Shown one piece after another: positions 21,462-32,401 of a stretch of 64,000 nt of DNA. The translations under genes and the position numbers were made by a program. The DNA lies in NCBI GenBank assembly GCA_030220185.1, contig JASPKZ010008350.1:1708501-1772500 (forward strand). Reading direction: 5' to 3'. Numbering within the stretch: position 1 is the stretch's first letter; each line of letters begins with the position of its first letter. The DNA comes from Diploptera punctata. Taxonomy: Eukaryota > Arthropoda > Insecta > Blattodea > Blaberidae. The notes below the pieces were generated by a model. It had not been told where the DNA came from. It made no database searches and saw nothing but the letters and a program-made list of their open reading frames with translations.

Positions 21462-21625
21462 TAAAGTGAATCGCTCATGCATAGGAAACTTCCATGTCTA
21501 AGTCCGGAGTTCGTGTCTCGGTCATTCTTTGTGGGACTCGTGATTGACGAATCGGAGCCAGGGCAGGTTTTTCTCGGGGTTTCTCCCGTTTTTTTTTTCA
21601 CCATTTCTCCACAGTAATCTCATCG
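21462..21625 (+). mobile_element. SINE-like tRNA-derived unit next to family 1 SINE
   Basis: It has an A-box-like AAGTGAATCGCTCATGC, a B-box-like GAGTTCGTGTCTC and a body GGTTTTTCTCGGGGTTTCTC similar to the family 1 body (GGTTTTTATCGGGGTTTTTC). It may be a diverged relative of family 1 joined head to tail. Confidence 0.5.
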
Positions 21626-21944
21626 ATTACTTTCATCTGCTCGTGATATGATGTGAAATAGCATCTTCGTATATATCTTGGTATCACACCGGACGTGGGT
21701 GGCGGTTTATTTATTAGAAGATATTTCCTCGATAATTCAACCAAATTTTTATATTAAGTTCTTCGTATAAAATGTGGTCTACAATTTGTTATAGCATAAA
21801 ATGAGACAGATGATAACATTGACCAAAGAAATGAAAAAGAATACTGAAACAACATTTTTTATATAAATAACATTCAAACATTAATATTTGTTTCTTGTTA
21901 AGATGGTCTTCCGGGCTGAATTGTCGTGGTCGAGTATTGTTGAA

Positions 21945-21986
21945 ATTCGACGTTTCGCCTACTACTGTGGTGGACATCCTCAGGAG
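21945..21986 (-). ncRNA. hammerhead ribozyme candidate, left arm of foldback
   Basis: Sense (minus) shows CTGAGGA, a stem II region, then GAAACGTC. Stem III is the self-complementary ACGU and the cleavage triplet is GUC. Stem I is only 2 bp (CUC against GAA). It is the opposed partner of 22065-22105. Confidence 0.4.
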
Positions 21987-22064
21987 ATTCTCCGTGCTCT
22001 CTGTGAAATCATCAAATGCCGTCTGCAACCGACAGTTGAGGAGTTTATAGGCAGCACGAATAAT

Positions 22065-22105
22065 CTTCTGAGGATGTCTACCGCGGTAGTGGACGAAACG
22101 TCGAG
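22065..22105 (+). ncRNA. hammerhead ribozyme candidate, right arm of foldback
   Basis: Stem I CUU/GAG (one G-U pair), core CTGAGGA (22068-22074), a stem II with GUC/GAC and UACC/GGUA pairs, GAAA (22095-22098), stem III ACGU, and cleavage triplet GUC ending at 22102. All conserved core positions are present. Confidence 0.5.
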
Positions 22106-22439
22106 TTTCAACAAAACTGGACACAGCAATTTAGCTCGGAAGACCAACTAAATGAGAATCGAGACACCGGCCGTGAAAGCCTACATTTTTTACATGAATA
22201 TTTGTATTCAGTGAAGCAATAAAGAAAAATAAGTATCATAACACAATAAAATAAGTAAAATCAATGGAGCAAAACAATATTTAAATTTCCAATTGAAGTT
22301 AATTTTAAAATGAACCAGTGTGTCTCCGAAGACTATTTGTGGTTCAGTTTACGGTTCACATAATGAAAATTTAAATTATATTTTGAACTTTATTCAAATA
22401 TATAATGCCTTTAGAATATGATTTTAAGTACATTTGCAG

Positions 22440-23040
22440 TAAATCATCATCATCATCATCCTGCCAGGTATTAGTCCTAGAAGAACTGTTACGGCCTGAG
22501 AAAGCGGTTTTCGTGCAATCTTTTCATAGGTCGACCAAGTGATCGTTTCCCATTTGGACTGTAGTTCATTATTGCCTTGGGGATCGTGGATCTAGCCATT
22601 CTTGAGACATGTTCCTTCTAGTTTAGCTGATATCTGGAGATGTAGACCAGTATTGGTGACATATTAAGTTCTTGAAGGATTTCTACATTTTTCTTTCGAT
22701 CCCATTTGGTGTAGCCAGTTGTTCGGCGCATAAATCTCATCTCACAAGCTGTTAGTCTGCTTTCATCTCTCGTCCTTATAGTCCACGCTTCACTCCCATA
22801 ACATAGGACTGGTCGAGCCATTATTTGATAAAGACGAGTACGAGTAGATTTTTGCACTAATGAAGGTTTTTAAAACTCTATTAATGATTCCCATTGATTT
22901 GTTGAATTTCACAATTTTCTCTGATAAATCCAAATTTTCAACAAAAGAGAGTTTATATTCCAAATAAGTAAACTCATTAACTCTCTCTAAAATTTTGTTA
23001 TTTAAAGTAAATGTAAATGACAAACATAAAGCTTCAAAGG
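22440..23040 (-). mobile_element. non-LTR retrotransposon (family B-like), RT C-terminal region
   Basis: Two overlapping frames, joined by one frameshift near 22858, give KILERVNEFTYLEYKLSF, then RLYQIMARPVLCYGSEAW, RLTACEMRFMRRTTGYTKWD, and further down an 'RSLGRPMKRLHENR' tail. The 3' end has a (GATGAT)n tail at 22446-22460. The catalytic domain is missing. Confidence 0.75.
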
Positions 23041-23126
23041 AAGTTAATAAAATATAGACTAATTATATTTAGAATTTTACATTCATTATAACTTGTTTTA
23101 ACAACTGTAATTCAAAATTAAACCTT

Positions 23127-23452
23127 ATGGCGCGATAGGTCTAGAATGCTCTTGGCCGGGTGTACCTTACATCCATTTATCATTTACAGAGTAGGACGAT
23201 CATATAGCCAGTATAGAGGTGATATTTGGTTAATATATCAGTCTCCCAGTCATTATAGCTGGTTTTCTCGACCTGATGCCGCTATCTATTTTAAATATTC
23301 AATTTCCTCACGATGCTATGTGGACACTGGTCCCATACTGGCCAAAATTCCATGAGAAAATTTCTTCCCAATGGGGACTCGAACGAGCGCAAGTCCCGTA
23401 CCTCTGGAGTACATCATGCCTTACACCACTCGGCTACGACGAGGAACTAACT
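23127..23452 (-). mobile_element. tRNA-derived SINE, family 4, full length
   Basis: Sense starts CCTCGTCGTAGCCGAGTGGT (A box), has the B box GTTCGAGTCCCC, CCAGTATGGGACCAGTGTCC and ends ATTCTAGACCTATCGCGCC. It provides the 5' half missing from several other copies. Confidence 0.85.
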
Positions 23453-23512
23453 CTAATTTAGGAAAGAAAAATTTTGAGTAAATAAAATAATATATATGTT
23501 TGTATCTGAGAC

Positions 23513-23513
<1 letters not shown>

Positions 23514-23572
<59 letters not shown>

Positions 23573-23573
23573 T
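23514..23573. repeat. (ATT)n microsatellite
   Basis: About 19 units at the 5' side of an RT fragment. Confidence 0.95.
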
Positions 23574-24030
23574 AAGATATATTGGTAAAACATTGGTGGA
23601 GTCTGTTGCAATGTATGGAAGTGAGGTATGGACAATCAATAAGTACTACAAGAATAGACTAATAGCTCTAGAAATTGATTATTTACGGAGAAGTGCCAGA
23701 AAGTCTAGATTAGAACATGTCACAAATAAGGAAATTAGAAACATAATGGAAGCAGAAGAAAGCATAATTGAAAGAATTGAGGAGAAGGAATTAAAGTGGT
23801 TAGGACATGTCTTAAGAATGGAAGATGAGCGATGGCCGAAGCAACTATATGAATGGCATCCGAACAGAAAGAAGAAAAGAGGGAGACCAAGGTTAACATG
23901 GAAGGAAAACATGAAGACAGTAATGCAAGCTAGAGGGCTAAGCATCGAAAATGCCCAAGACCGTAGGCTTTGGAGGTTTGGCACGGGAAGACGGCAGCAG
24001 CTGTAAAAACCCGAAGATAGATAGATTATT
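23574..24030 (+). mobile_element. non-LTR retrotransposon family C, RT C-terminal region
   Basis: The open frame to 24006 reads GKTLVESVAMYGSEVWTIN, then NRLIALEIDYLRRSARKSRL, then WLGHVLRMED, RGRPRLTWKE and a WR-type end. A (GATA)n tail follows at about 24016-24030. The sequence is distinct from families A and B. The 5' end is truncated at the (ATT)n tract. Confidence 0.8.
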
Positions 24031-24034
24031 ATTT

Positions 24035-24285
24035 AAGTCTCATAGAATGCGATGGGCAGGAGTATGGGGAATGAACGAGGGCATGGAAGCTTTTGTAGGA
24101 AAACCAGAGGGGAAACGGCCAGCTGGTAGACCAATAATGAAGTGGGAGAATAACATTAATTTTGATTTGACGGAAGTAAATTATAGGGTGATGACTGGAA
24201 ATCAGCGTATGATGGAGATGTATGGAGGCTTATGTCCGCGCGGCCATGAACCTACGGGTTCGATAGAGCCAGTGAGTCACTTATT
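24035..24285 (+). mobile_element. family A retrotransposon 3' fragment
   Basis: It begins at 'AAGTCTCATAGAATGCGATG' and ends CCTACGGGTTCGATAGAGCC, then AGTGAG. It lies directly behind the family C tail. Confidence 0.85.
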
Positions 24286-24484
24286 ATTCATTTTACTGAA
24301 TGAATCCAGATCGAACTCTCCTCTTCATTATGAAATCTACATTAAATCTATTCTGTTAGGCATTTTTGGTTATATAGAATGGAAAAATGATCTAACTTTT
24401 TACATCATGGTATCCATTGTATTATCACGAGAGGTTTATTAAAACACATACAGAATGAGGTCACGGAAGGAGTGCTATGGTTGT

Positions 24485-24490
24485 TATAAA
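24485..24490 (+). promoter_or_regulatory. possible TATA box of the split secreted-protein gene
   Basis: TATAAA, followed by GG, lies about 170 bp upstream of the exon 1 ATG. This would put transcription start near 24515 with a roughly 145-nt 5' leader. TATAAA is common by chance in AT-rich DNA. Confidence 0.25.
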
Positions 24491-24661
24491 GGCATACCTT
24501 AGTTTTGAATAAAAAAATGTGCAACGGAAGTAGAAGAAGTTATCTAATCGCATGTTTATATTCTTTTTTTTTACATCTTATCTACCGCTCGTCCTCTAGA
24601 GTTTACAGAAGTGAAGTGGATCTTGGTCCTGTGAAATCGGGAGTGCTGTTACGTTATTAAA

Positions 24662-24725
24662 ATGAAGGTAACACTGATATCAAGTGTTCTGTTTTTTGCA
24701 GTTTTACTATGTGTCTGTCAGACAG
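24662..24725 (+). CDS. exon 1 (signal peptide) of a secreted protein
   Basis: The exon encodes 21 residues plus one base: a short basic start (MK), a hydrophobic core (LISSVLFFAVLLCVC) and the small polar end QT. This is a textbook secretory signal peptide. It ends ACAG followed by GTAGGT, a near-perfect splice donor, in phase 1. The nearest downstream partner that fits is the acceptor at 47117-47118: the split codon becomes Gly and the protein continues FCAESPDPI. That link is inference from phase, signal strength and the lack of a signal peptide on exon 2. Other small exons could lie between. The start is the first ATG after in-frame stops. Confidence 0.55.
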
Positions 24726-24817
24726 GTAGGTTCCATTCAATTTTTCGATATATTATTAAATCTAGAATATTATTTTTTAAATATGTTTTCAAAAATAAGT
24801 ATAATATTAATCAATAT

Positions 24818-24828
<11 letters not shown>

Positions 24829-24898
<70 letters not shown>

Positions 24899-24906
24899 CA
24901 TAATAA
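24829..24906. repeat. (AAT)n microsatellite
   Basis: About 25 units starting roughly 100 bp inside the proposed intron. Confidence 0.95.
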
Positions 24907-25048
24907 TACAACCGTTATAATGTGGATATTCAGTGATAGACTAAACAATAGTATCGGAGTTACAGTAGATACAATGGGAGACTTAAAAACTTGAGAATAT
25001 AAACAAAAAACGACCGATTTGAACATCTGTAACTTTAGTGTTCACTTT

Positions 25049-25267
25049 TGTATTTTGTACCAATCTTCTTCTTCTTCTTCACTTCACGGGCTAGGCAGTT
25101 CCGCCTCACAGTTGTTCTGTCCATCTTTTCACTGGCCTTCTTACATTCCTTGAACCTCTTGGCATGTAGTTGAATGCTGCTCTTGGTTATCTTGATACAT
25201 TCATTCTTTCCACGTGTGTAAACCATTTCTCTCTATATTCTCTGATTTTCTTATCCAATGGATATGG

Positions 25268-25298
<31 letters not shown>

Positions 25299-26010
25299 AC
25301 TCTGTTCTTATATCTTCATTCCTTATCCGATCCAATCTTGTGCAGCCTTTTGTTCTTCTAAGGAAGTTCATTTCTGCGCTTTGTATTCTACTTTGCAGTT
25401 TTTTGGTCATTATCCAAGTTTCACTCCCATAAAGTAATGCAGGAACTGCCAATGTTTTATAAAACTTCAATCTAGTATCTCTTCTTGTTTTATTCTTCAA
25501 TGTTTTATGCATAGTTCCGCATATCATTTGAAATTTCGACAGTTTCATATGTATGTCTCTTTCAGTTTTTGTGTTTATAGTAAAATTACAACCCAAATAA
25601 TTAAAATTTGTTACTTGTTCCAGAGATTTGTTGTCTATTACGATTTTTGACCTTATATGGTCGTTTCCCCAAAATGCCATTATTTTTGTTTTTTCTTTCG
25701 ATATTTTGAAATTATATTCTTGGCATAACTGATTTAATTGATGTAAAGAGTACTGCAAATTATTTTCATTTTCTTGAATAATAACCACATCGTCAGCATA
25801 CATTAAAACGTTTAATATTTTAAAACGGTCCATTCTTATACCTATATTAACAATACTTTTCCAATTTTGGATGATGTCATTAATATATAGATTAAAAAGG
25901 GTAGGTGATAAACTACACCCTTGTCTTACACCTCTATTAGTAAAATAGTTTCGGTCTTTGATGTGCCTATATTTATTATAATATATTTTGTACCAATTTA
26001 AATTAACTAT
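25049..26010 (-). mobile_element. family B retrotransposon with RT catalytic region
   Basis: The minus-strand frame runs open from about 26005 to 25201: KDRNYFTNRGVRQGCSLSP and TLFNLYINDI (RT motif B region), VLMYADDVVII (catalytic YADD), SKEKTKIMAFWGN, FNYLGCNF and FYKTLAVPALLYGSETW. Near its C-terminus a (TA)n tract (25269-25296) interrupts the coding sequence. Beyond it the family tail continues to RPVKRWTEQ, a stop, and a (GAA)n tail at 25063-25080. It is 5'-truncated, with no endonuclease domain. It is the most informative family B copy for the RT palm. Confidence 0.85.
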
Positions 26011-26221
26011 TGTCCTCTATAGTTGCTAGTCCCTTAGTAATAACACAGAGCAATTGCCGAGAAATATTGTATAATCGTAAATTAATTAATAATTTATATT
26101 TTCCATATATGCCTAGCAACAACATTTGTTTTGGAGGTATGTCTTTTTGTATTACTTCATTCATATCTTGTGTCTGAACTAAATATCTCAGACTAGATGA
26201 TAAGTATAACATAGACATTTT

Positions 26222-26630
26222 CTGGCGCCATATCAGAGCGGTTTAAGTCATCAGGATTTGGTATACAGCTACGGGAATTGCCCTGATTCGAGTCCCCATG
26301 GGAGAAGTAATTTTTAACGAATTTCTAGCCAAATGCCTCGTCATCTAATATTAGTGACGCGCGTGAATGGATTAACGAGATTCCCTTTGTACCTATCTTA
26401 CGTTCCACCCAGGAACGTAAGGAATTTAGGTAGCTACAATAATTAGCGGGTTCAGGTTGAGAAAACTAGTTATATAGGCTGTAGGAAACGACATACTGAT
26501 TATATTTTACCACTATACTGGTTGAATGATCGTCAAATTCCGTGATTAACACACGTGGATGTGATGCCAACAGCTGGTTGATAATTCAAGGGCCTTCTAG
26601 ACCTGTCGCCCTATGGAGTAAGTTAGTCGA
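26222..26630 (+). mobile_element. tRNA-derived SINE, family 4, full length
   Basis: A box TATCAGAGCGGTTTAAGTC and B box GATTCGAGTCCCC are present. The body has ACACGTGGATGTGATGCC and the end GGGCCTTCTAGACCTGTCGC. Confidence 0.85.
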
Positions 26631-26796
26631 CAAGTAGGCATACACTCCTGAATGTTCCTATCCTTTATTGATTTTATAAGACAACATATTGTGATGCCAG
26701 ATCCAATAACTTTTAAGGTATAATCACAATTTTTATGACTTGTGTCCTCCGAAGTAATTTCTTCAGTAACGACTGAAGGATGAAGTGTATGGTTTT

Positions 26797-27083
26797 TGAC
26801 TCTTGTTAAGTTGGTTTTTCGGGCTGAATGGCCGTGGTCCAGTTTTCTTTAAACTCGACGTTTCATCTACTACTGCGATAGACATATTCAGGAGAATCTG
26901 CGTGTAATCTGTGAACTTCTCGACTGGAGCCGACAATGAGGAGTTTACAGAGGGCACGCAGATTCTCCTGAAAATGTCTACCGCAGTAGACGAATTTACG
27001 TGGAGTTTGAAGAAAACTGAACCACGGCCAATCAGCCCGGAAGACTAACTTAACGAGAGTCAAGACACCGGCCGTGAAAGCCT
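26797..27083. mobile_element. Penelope-related foldback element, copy 2
   Basis: Nearly the whole unit folds: arms of about 125 bp (outer ends GACTCTTGTTAAGTTGG and its mirror, ending 27062) leave a loop of about 16 nt. CCGGCCGTGAAAGCCT lies just outside the right arm (27068-27083), as in copy 1. The arm text GGGCTGAATGGCCGTGGTCC matches the Penelope-like terminus at 45970-46000. The hammerhead cores are mutated (CTGAATA and CTGAAAA in place of CTGANGA). Confidence 0.75.
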
Positions 27084-27812
27084 ACAATCCTACGTAATGG
27101 TTTTTGTATTTAATTTTAGCTTTCGTATGCAAAGTCGAATGGTGTCTAGAATAATTTGTTTATCCAGTTGGTTTATGAGTCTCAAATGCTACCGCGTGAG
27201 TTAACTGGATCGGCAGTGTAATGTTTACAATTATAATATTTTATTATCATTGAACTGTATTTATATAGATATTTCGAAAAAAAAAATGAATGTGGATACA
27301 ATAAAGCTATTGTTGTACAGAATTTCGGAACGTATTTTTGAAACAAGAAAATAAACGGAAATATAATGGCCAGGGTTAGCGGATTCTACACTGAAATGAG
27401 CGCTACAGGTTAGGTACTACACGGAGTAGTGAGAGAGATGGGGAGTAGTAAGTATGGGGTTCCGCGGAGTATCGTCCGATTACTGTACAACTATTACAAG
27501 ATTTGGTGGACTTATAAATTGTGCATTGTTTTTTATGTTTGCTTCCCCGTGTTTTTTTATTTTGTTTCCCCGTGTTTTCTTGCACCGACAATACCGCATA
27601 GTGTTTAGTTATTTTATTGCACAATTGTAATTGACTGCTATAGTGTACAATTTTTGCAATAACTAACTATACCTGGTCCCGTTTTGACGTTGTGTTTCCA
27701 TTGCTCCCGTCCCTCGTCCATGCAGGTGTTGTTTACGAAGTTTCAATAATCAGGTCGTGCTGCACAGTGTAGATTCTGGTATGCCTGATGATGGCAAGTG
27801 TACCTACTTATA
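27084..27812. other. unassigned AT-rich DNA
   Basis: No gene or repeat is recognised. Confidence 0.4.
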
Positions 27813-28032
27813 CTTACTTAGTTACTCACTGGCTCTATCGAACCCGTAGGTTCATGGCCACGTGGACATAAGCTCTCCATACACCCCTATCCTGAGCTAA
27901 TGATTTATAATAATTTCCTGTATAATCTGCTTCCCTCAAATCATAGTTAATGTTATTCTCCCACCTCATTTTTGGTTGGGCGTTTTCCCTCTGGCTTTAC
28001 TACAAGAAGCTTCCATGCACGCCTTTCATAGT
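27813..28032 (-). mobile_element. family A retrotransposon 3' fragment
   Basis: The 3' end is at the low coordinate (TTACTCACTGGCTCTATCG, then AACCCGTAGG), extending to GCTTCCATGCACGCCTTTC. Confidence 0.85.
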
Positions 28033-28337
28033 ATAGCCTACCTACTAATACTATATTCAAATTACAAAAGTACTTACTATTTATTTAAAATATTATATAA
28101 ATTGTATAGTATCCTCCTAGAATACGAAATTTCTATAAAGTTACTTAAAATTATCCAAATGTGTCCATATGGCACAAGAGTAGAGTGCTAATAGGCAAAC
28201 AATGGGCAGTTTTGAAATTCTCATCGGGTGAAGGCAAAGAGATGCACTCTCTTTTATGGTATTCAATTTTGAACTAAAAAAGATGCAATCAGATCGCAAG
28301 AGGATAAAGAGGGAATAGAAATTCAATAGTATTAATC

Positions 28338-28840
28338 AGCTGTATATTCTGATGATATGGCCTTAGGCGAGAGTGAGAAAATTCTGGAAACCAACAGGCA
28401 CATTATTAAAAAAACACTAAAAAACTGGGATTGGAATTTGATATCAATAATCTTACATAAGTATGCGGTCACACGTGGAAATAGATTATTAAATTGAAAC
28501 GGACACTTAACAATAAATAAGGAAATTTTGAATACATGAAATAAGTCAAATGCCTAGGAAAGATAAGAACATACACGAATGAGTTTCAGAATGACATTAA
28601 ACATACGCTCAACTCTGGGAACGCGTAATATTAATTATTATAGGGACTCTTGTAATCTTTAAAAATGTTATACTAAAGATATATAAAAACGACTATTCTT
28701 TCTGTTATAAAGATCCCGTAACATGATCTCTTGCTTCAAGGGAAGAAAGAAGATTAGGAATATTTGAGAATAAAACACTTAAGAATTTATTTGGACCAAA
28801 GATAGATGAACAGACATATGAACAGGAGATCTCAGTAATG
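28338..28840 (+). mobile_element. family A retrotransposon, decayed fragment including the YADD region
   Basis: It starts with a decayed catalytic motif (YSDDMALGESEKILE), then matches the segments of 2636-3005 in order (CGGTCACACGTGGAAATAGA, then the EENKVL-type 'TTTGAGAATAAA' block and GGACCAAAGATAGATGAAC). It has many frameshifts and lacks the 3' end. Confidence 0.7.
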
Positions 28841-29104
28841 ATTAAAGTAAGAGCTGGAGTAATAATTGTTCATGCAACTTGTATTAGTTGACCTTCTAGG
28901 AGAAATCACTCATTAAAATTACACTGGTCAACAAGAATTTTGTCTCATGAGTACCAATAGTTGTACTTAATGCAGTGTTTTCAAATGTATTCGAACATGT
29001 ATTCGGAATTTCTCCATTACCCACAGTTTTTTATTTTAGTTTCAATTAATGGATTTAAATAATTATTTTTTAATAAACGTTTTTTCGTCCATTTGTCCAT
29101 TGTA

Positions 29105-29245
29105 GAATAAAACGGTGAACACTTTCATCAGGAGATTTCAGCTATGGAAAAGAGATATCAAGGCAAATGGAATGCTAATATGCTGGCCGATTATTGTTGA
29201 CCATCAAGAGAGATACTCCACAGGCGAAATATAGCAGAAAATCGT
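29105..29245 (+). pseudogene. fragment of the transposon-borne ORF seen at 45118-45655
   Basis: The translation reads AMEKRYQGKWNANMLADYC, then a stop, then PSRE. This matches VMGERYQGRWDRHMTADYCW of the longer copy. It is short and inactivated. Confidence 0.6.
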
Positions 29246-29594
29246 CATTTCTTTCTTTCTAGGTGAGTCAGAATGTTCGAATATTGTGTAGTTACGAATG
29301 TAGAAAATATTAAAGTGTTTGAAATTATAAATTCCTATGTCTCGGAAACCTTGCGTGATGGAAAAAAAAAAAAAAACAGATATCATATTTGAATTCAAGA
29401 GAAAAAATACTATCAGAATACATATTTTTCTTTCTAAAACAACAAAAAAGTTTCTTCATTGTTGCTCAGTGTAATTTATAAGTATAATTATTTTAAAGGT
29501 TAGAACAGTTAAAGTTATGATAATAATCATTAAGGCATGGTCATGGAAGTAAATCAACTGTTCTTAAAACTACATAACACTGAGCACTATAATC

Positions 29595-29790
29595 TCCGCG
29601 GGAAAGCAGAGATAATAAGACTAGTCATATCTCGTAGATTGAGATTGGAAGAACATATGGTCCAAATGAGAAATGAAAGAGGGAAATTACTTAGAGGAAA
29701 GTAGAGGGAAAGCATCCAGTAGGTACGTAAGGAACTAGGTAGGAGAATAATATTAGCTATGAATTAAGGGAGGTAAATTACACAGGAATC
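29595..29790 (+). mobile_element. family A retrotransposon, decayed 3' part
   Basis: It matches the 'AGATAATAAGACTAGTCATA' to 'GAATTAAGGGAGGTAAATTA' portion of the ORF2 tail with many changes. The terminal consensus end is absent. Confidence 0.6.
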
Positions 29791-30195
29791 ATCATCAATT
29801 ACAGTCATGGATTAGGCCATTGGCCTATTCCGCTTCAAGATAGAAATTGATCCCTCCATCGCTTCTTAGGTCTTCCTGGGTCTCTTCGTCCTGTGGGTCT
29901 GTAGTTGAATAGCTTCAGAGGTAGTCTATTGTTTGACATTCTAAGGAGGTGTTCGTGCCAATTATTTTGGTATATTTGGATGGTTTCAGTTATTGCTGGT
30001 GTGTTGAGAGTTTTGCGGATATCTTCATTACGCATGTGGCCATAAAGCGTATAACCCGTTAAAGGCGTAACTTCATTTCTACAGCTACTATCCTATTTAA
30101 TTTACCTGTAGTAAGAATCCAGGTTTCAGAGCCACAAAGTAGAGTTGGAAGAGCCATTGTTTTATAAAATTTTAGAAATTTATCAGGGCGTACTT
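29785..30195 (-). mobile_element. family B retrotransposon, RT C-terminal region
   Basis: The minus strand reads KFYKTMALPTLLCGSETWIL, then after a frame change MRNEDIRKTLNTPAITETI, WHEHLLRMSNNRLPLKL and DPGRPKKRWRDQ. The 3' end shows GGAATAGGCCAATGGCC and a GATGATG tail near 29788. Confidence 0.75.
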
Positions 30196-30196
30196 T

Positions 30197-30700
30197 TTGG
30201 AGAAGTGTTTTTATTACACAAGGAATGAGTGGTACATATTAGCCGAGGTATGGAGAACTTATGCCAGAGAGGCTAGTCATATGGTTATATTTGAAAAACT
30301 TTTCTTGTACGAGAGGCTGTTTTATGTGATGATTGAAGAAGCCCGTCAAGAGCACAGTGTAATTAGAAAACATGTACTGTGTATTGATTTGACAGGAGCA
30401 CGTACACATCTCCGCGTTTTGCTTCACTTTGTGCTGGAACATGGTTTTGCCACTAACATCAATGATGGTACAGTGGCTGAACCGAGATGAAGGGAATGGA
30501 AAGGGGGAGAGAGGAATCGTTAAATGATGAATTGCTATGTTATCGGCATCACAACCTGTTTACTGATCTAGACCAAGCTCATCAAGAGCCAATATTTGGG
30601 CGTCGGTCAGCAGTGGATATACAGCACCATATAGTGTGCCTAATGAATTTCCTGACAAGCACATTCCCATTCATACCCAAGTTCTGTTGATGGCACTACT
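30197..30700 (+). other. two adjacent open frames of unknown nature
   Basis: 30197-30490 (97 codons) and 30487-30690 (67 codons) overlap by 4 bp. They contain EVWRTYAREASHMVIFEKLF and RHHNLFTDLDQAHQEPI. The less AT-rich composition hints at an old coding remnant, possibly one frameshifted protein. I do not recognise it. Confidence 0.25.
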
Positions 30701-32032
30701 TGTTATTCCATTCAATGATCCAGTAACAATTTCCTACATGTGAAGATCGTTGTGTATTTACCTACGAGATTTGAGATAAACTGACTTTTCATTAAAATTA
30801 AAGCTAGATCTCTGATATTTATATTTTTAATTCTGCATCACAAAGAGGGAAAGCATTATACCGAAAATAATGCCCTGGATATTTTATGGATATTAAAGGG
30901 TATAGACAAATAATTTGAATTAGGGAACTATAGCATGCCGAAACCTACCTTGAAATTTCTTTCAGAAAAGCGTTCTGATGTACAAAGACCATGTCCAGAA
31001 AATATCTGCATTTTTAACTGCAAGATACAAAAAACAAGCGCCAAATCTCTCATTTAAGTAAGTAATTCAACTCCTGTATTGGCAGACTGGAAAACCCTCC
31101 GCGCCGCGTCACGCCTCACTCCGCTCTGTGCTTAACTAATGCAGGGATGTACATTTGCCCCGTACAGTGGGCACTTCGATTTCTGTGCCTTGCACTTTAA
31201 AACGGCAGGTATTTTTTTTTTGACCGCGGCCGTGGTACATAACAACGCTTCTCTGGGAGAAATTTGAATGGTTGACAGATCCCATTTCAGACAAAGCATC
31301 GTTTGTTCTTATTAGTTGTTAAAGTTTTTTACGTTTGTTACTCATAATAAAGTAACGTATACCTCGCGCACTCTTAACTGGTCGTGAATTGGTACTAATA
31401 ACTTACTTAAAAATATCGACTCATCTGTTATTACTGAACAGGCATTTCAAATGCGAATTTGTACTTAGACGTGATTCTACTGTAAACTGAACTTGTAACT
31501 GACTGCCAATTAACACGTGTAGCACACGACAGGAACTATCTAAACACTGATACAAACAAAGAGACAACGTTTACTTTCAGGTCTATATTAGGGGTTGAAA
31601 TTTAGAGTGAGAGGTAGCTCTTAGGCTATAAAACGACAAATATGTAACTGTCCCCACCTGTCAGATTACATTGCGCGAAGTATGAACAATATACTCGAGT
31701 CCAGGTAATTCCAGATCCAGGATGAGATGAAATTAAGCCCATATTATTGAAATTCTTTGATATACACGGATGCCGGCTGACCACGGATTTCACATCAGAA
31801 AAGGAGCAGATGAAATGAAACCAAACCTCAACGGATGAAACCCCGAAATAAAAATCTTTCCTGTCTCCTATTCGTCGACTACGTACACCACATGGAGTGA
31901 TTGAGTCGCGAACTCGGGACGTAGAGGTGGAGGGTGAGAGAGTTGCTACTTGCGACAAGGAGCTGGTTTAATATATTCGTTATATAGCATTAAAATTAAA
32001 TAGTGATTGTAAAATGAAGATAATTTATTATA

Positions 32033-32034
<2 letters not shown>
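30701..32034. other. unassigned DNA with a CpG-richer patch
   Basis: 31100-31240 contains CTCCGCGCCGCGTCACGCC and GACCGCGGCCGTGG, unlike its surroundings. It may be an old SINE or a regulatory patch. 31620-31960 is also less AT-rich, with no recognised family. Confidence 0.35.

Positions 32035-32035
<1 letters not shown>

Positions 32036-32092
<57 letters not shown>
32036..32092. repeat. (TA)n microsatellite
   Basis: About 28 TA units, the longest TA tract in the window. Confidence 0.95.
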
Positions 32093-32096
<4 letters not shown>

Positions 32097-32401
32097 TTTT
32101 ATCGACTACAAAAAAAAATAACATTTGGCAAAATAAACAAAAGGAAATTGTGGAATATAATGTTAAAGAAAGGAATCGCAGCCACCGTGCCGATATTAAA
32201 ATTATTTTCTTGTAAACCCATGTATCCCTTAATAGAGATTTAGACGCTCTCCCCCTACATGGAAGAATTTGAACCATATTATTTTAGTTACAATTGTTTT
32301 CGTATATATATCATTTGAGTGGTCCGTTGTTAGCATTCCGCCTCATACTGACATCCAGGAAACCAAGGTAGTACTAGGACGGGAAAATACGGTAAATTTT
32401 G

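Larger units (their letters stand above)
21888..22186. mobile_element. Penelope-related foldback element, copy 1
   Basis: Inverted arms of about 100 bp or more run inward from TCTTGTTAAGATGGTCTTCC (left) and its diverged mirror image ending near 22160. Outside the right arm lies CCGGCCGTGAAAGCCT (22167-22182), which also borders the Penelope-like dimer at 45935-45950. The arm sequence (TTCCGGGCTGAATTG, CGTGGTC, CGACGTTTCG) aligns with the terminus of that Penelope-like element. No protein is encoded. Confidence 0.7.
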
